From positions 124,001 through 188,000 of the forward strand of contig JAKPJZ010000250.1 in assembly GCA_029553955.1 (NCBI GenBank): a DNA stretch of 64,000 bases, in the 5' to 3' direction. The stretch is from Chloroflexota bacterium. GTDB taxonomy: Bacteria; Chloroflexota; Anaerolineae; SpSt-313. The notes beneath the pieces were generated by a model. It saw only the letters and a program-made list of their open reading frames with translations. It did not search any database and was not told where the DNA came from. This document shows positions 62,176 to 64,000 of this stretch, piece by piece; positions within the stretch are counted from its first letter, which is position 1; each line of letters opens with the position of its first letter. The position numbers and the translations under genes were made by a program.

Positions 62176-63588
62176 GTGACCAGCGAACACGTCGTCACAT
62201 TCCGGCAACACATCGGGCCCGCACACACCGGCGAGTGCTTTTTGTTGCCCTTCGAGGTGCCGGCCGATGCGTCGCGCATCGAAGTGGAGCTGCACTACGA
62301 CCATGCCATATCGGCTGCGCTGGGCGCCGGTCCGGGCAATGTGGTGGACTTGGGGCTCTTTGATGCGCGCGGCGCCGAGTTCGGCACCACCGAGGGCTTC
62401 CGCGGCTGGAGCGGCTCGGCCAGAGCGCGCATCTTTGTGGCGCCCGACGCGGCGACGCCGGGCTACCTCCCGGGGCCGCTCTACCCGGGCGTGTGGAACG
62501 TTTCGCTGGGGCTCTACCATGTGCACCCCTCGGGCTGCAACTATACCGTCACCGTGCGCCTAAGCCGCGGGCCGGCGGCCGAGCCGGTGCAGCTCACCTG
62601 GCCGGTGCCGCCCCTGAAGCGCGAGGCGCGCTGGTACAAGGGCGACCTGCACTGTCACAGCCACCACAGCGAGGCCACCGGCTCGCTGGCCGACCTCTGC
62701 GGGGCGGCGCGGGCGCAGGGGCTCGACTTTCTGGCGGTGACCGAGCACAACACCACGAGCCACCACCGCCTGCTCGGCGAGTTCCGCACGAGCGACTTCC
62801 TGCCCATCGCGGGCCAAGAGATCACCACCTACCATGGGCACGCCAACGTCTGGGGCGCCGGGCGCTGGCTCGACTTTCGCTTCCACAGCGATGCCGACCT
62901 GGCGCGGGTCATCGCCATGGCCCATGCCGCCGGCGCGCTCTTCTCCGCCAACCATCCCAAGACCAACGGCCCGCCCTGGGAGTTCGGCACCCTGGCCGGC
63001 ATCGACTGCCTGGAAGTGTGGCAGGCGCCGTGGTTCCTCTCGAACTATCAATCGCTCGCCAAGTGGGACGAGCTGCTGCGCAGTGGCGCCAGGGTGGTTG
63101 CCGTGGGTGGCAGCGACCAGCACCAGCCGGCGCCGGGCGACTCATACGCTCAGCAACTGGGCCAGCCGACCACCTGGGTCTATGCTGAGGCACTGGAGCC
63201 GGCGGCGATCCTGGGGGCCATCAAGGCGGGGCACGTCTTCATCTCAGCCGGGCCGGCGGGCCCACAGCTCGAGCTCGTGGCGCAGGCCGAGGGCCGGCAG
63301 GCGATGATGGGCGATGGCCTGGCGACGGCCGGCGGCCGGCCGCTGCAGTTGACGGCGCGGGTGCAGGGGGCGGGCGGCATGGTGCTGCGGCTGGTGGGGC
63401 CGCGCGGTGTGCTCGCGGAGGCACCCATCCCCAGCGACGATTTCGCTCTCGAACATACGCTCCTGCCCCGCGTGTCAGGCTATGTGCGGCCCGAAGTGAC
63501 GCTGCCCGTCGACCCCGAGGATGCCGATGAGCCGGCGGCGCTAATGATGCAAGCTCTGGGGAACCCGATTTACATTCAGGCGATCTGA
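62176..63588 (+). CDS. PHP-domain metallohydrolase (CehA/McbA-like)
   Basis: 470 residues. An N-terminal beta-sandwich (about 1-150) precedes a PHP domain: GDLHCHSHHSEATGSLADLC (first His cluster), FLAVTEHNTTSHHRL, GQEITTYHGHANVWG, and VAVGGSDQH (late metal ligands). These residues bind two or three metal ions in phosphoesterases. A C-terminal beta region (about 370-470) follows. GGGAGG lies five bases before GTG 62176. CehA-like members hydrolyse carbamates or phosphodiesters; the substrate here is unknown. Confidence 0.85.
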   Translation: MTSEHVVTFRQHIGPAHTGECFLLPFEVPADASRIEVELHYDHAISAALGAGPGNVVDLGLFDARGAEFGTTEGFRGWSGSARARIFVAPDAATPGYLPGPLYPGVWNVSLGLYHVHPSGCNYTVTVRLSRGPAAEPVQLTWPVPPLKREARWYKGDLHCHSHHSEATGSLADLCGAARAQGLDFLAVTEHNTTSHHRLLGEFRTSDFLPIAGQEITTYHGHANVWGAGRWLDFRFHSDADLARVIAMAHAAGALFSANHPKTNGPPWEFGTLAGIDCLEVWQAPWFLSNYQSLAKWDELLRSGARVVAVGGSDQHQPAPGDSYAQQLGQPTTWVYAEALEPAAILGAIKAGHVFISAGPAGPQLELVAQAEGRQAMMGDGLATAGGRPLQLTARVQGAGGMVLRLVGPRGVLAEAPIPSDDFALEHTLLPRVSGYVRPEVTLPVDPEDADEPAALMMQALGNPIYIQAI

Positions 63589-63728
63589 TTTGCAGTGGAG
63601 GCCGGGCCACGTTCCACGGGCGTCGGCCACGTGTTGCGCGATTCATCAGTACTGCAACCGCACATGACCGGAGAGTCATGGCATTCGGGCCCTGCGCTTC
63701 GCACGTAACCGGAATCGAACCCTTGAGG

Positions 63729-63800
63729 GCGGTTTGGGTGGGTTGGTTGGCCCTGGCGCGCCCGCGGGCGCGCCAGGGCCAACCAACCCACCCAAACCGC
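63729..63800. repeat. Variable-arm palindrome P12
   Basis: Perfect loop-free 72-base palindrome centred on CCCGCGGG; the tips are GCGGTTTGGGTGGG/CCCACCCAAACCGC. The flank GGGCGCGAAGCGGGCGAGCCGG follows. Confidence 0.95.
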
Positions 63801-63991
63801 TTCCGGGTCAAGGCCGGGTGGGCGCGAAGCGGGCGAGCCGGCTGTTGCCGGATGCCTGGGCGCCAAACATGGTTGTGGTATGAGGGGGTATCCGAGCAGA
63901 GTGCAGGCGACGCTGGAGGTGAGTGGCCCGGGCTCCTGATGTGCCCGGCAAGGCGAATCTGCGCCTCGCTGGACGTATGAGGAGGACACCG

Positions 63992-64000
63992 GTGCTCAAC
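63992..64000 (+). CDS. Possible gene start at right edge
   Basis: GGAGG six bases before GTG CTC AAC looks like a translation start (the same AGGAGG...GTG layout as several genes here). Only three codons are visible, so nothing can be said about the product. Confidence 0.3.

Overview
The window is GC-rich bacterial chromosome. PiT, a GTP-type PEP carboxykinase, the order dnaJ-prmA-rsmE-tyrS-menG, many threonine/proline-rich lipoproteins with beta-propellers, PA14/golvesin-like modules and small hicAB/vapBC-like pairs suggest a Chloroflexota bacterium (Anaerolineae/Chloroflexia-like). This is inferred from gene style, not from a marker. No rRNA, tRNA, CRISPR array, phage or intact IS transposase was seen.

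Layout. 0-5.6 kb: PiT phosphate transporter (cut by the left edge), a cupin, two tandem secreted CHAP proteins, and an O-antigen-ligase-like membrane protein with a degenerate phosphatase-like N-terminus. 5.8-13.9 kb (minus): GH38 alpha-mannosidase, pckG, a DUF2294/MpsC-like protein and a fused ABC permease. 14.2-19.7 kb (plus): housekeeping genes dnaJ, prmA, rsmE, tyrS, menG. 20.1-23.0 kb: an ECF sigma factor with its membrane anti-sigma partner. 23.2-31.2 kb: hicBA, a PadR regulator followed by three paralogous membrane proteins (the third frameshifted), a Nudix hydrolase, a CapA-like lipoprotein and a vapBC-like pair. 31.4-53.1 kb: a co-oriented run that starts with an ECF sigma factor and a 1248-residue anti-sigma/beta-propeller fusion, followed by another sigma-like gene and about ten lipoproteins or small membrane proteins, several of them paralogous. 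53.2-64 kb: an ABC-transporter remnant, two tiny genes, a PA14/glycoside hydrolase, an LVIVD-repeat lipoprotein, two SnoaL-like proteins, two tandem winged-helix-like proteins and a PHP-domain metallohydrolase.

The most unusual feature is not a gene. Twelve intergenic, nearly perfect palindromes (72-112 bp) each carry a different stem but follow the same plan: a G-run plus T-rich tip, a variable middle, and a CGCCC(C)GC core, usually flanked by short CCGG...GAAGC/GGAGC...CCGG motifs. They sit between co-oriented, convergent and divergent genes alike, so they are not simply terminators. Other repeat families are present: MITE-like elements placed exactly on stop codons, GCGAAGGACGC and CGCAGAGGCGCAGAGG inverted repeats, and CCCTCACCC...GAGAGGG repeats. 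Three genes carry such repeats in frame inside their coding sequence.

Three genes carry an apparent one-base frameshift in GC-rich sequence, all in the same direction, which may be assembly error. Starts were chosen by Shine-Dalgarno spacing and often differ from the longest ORF in the track.
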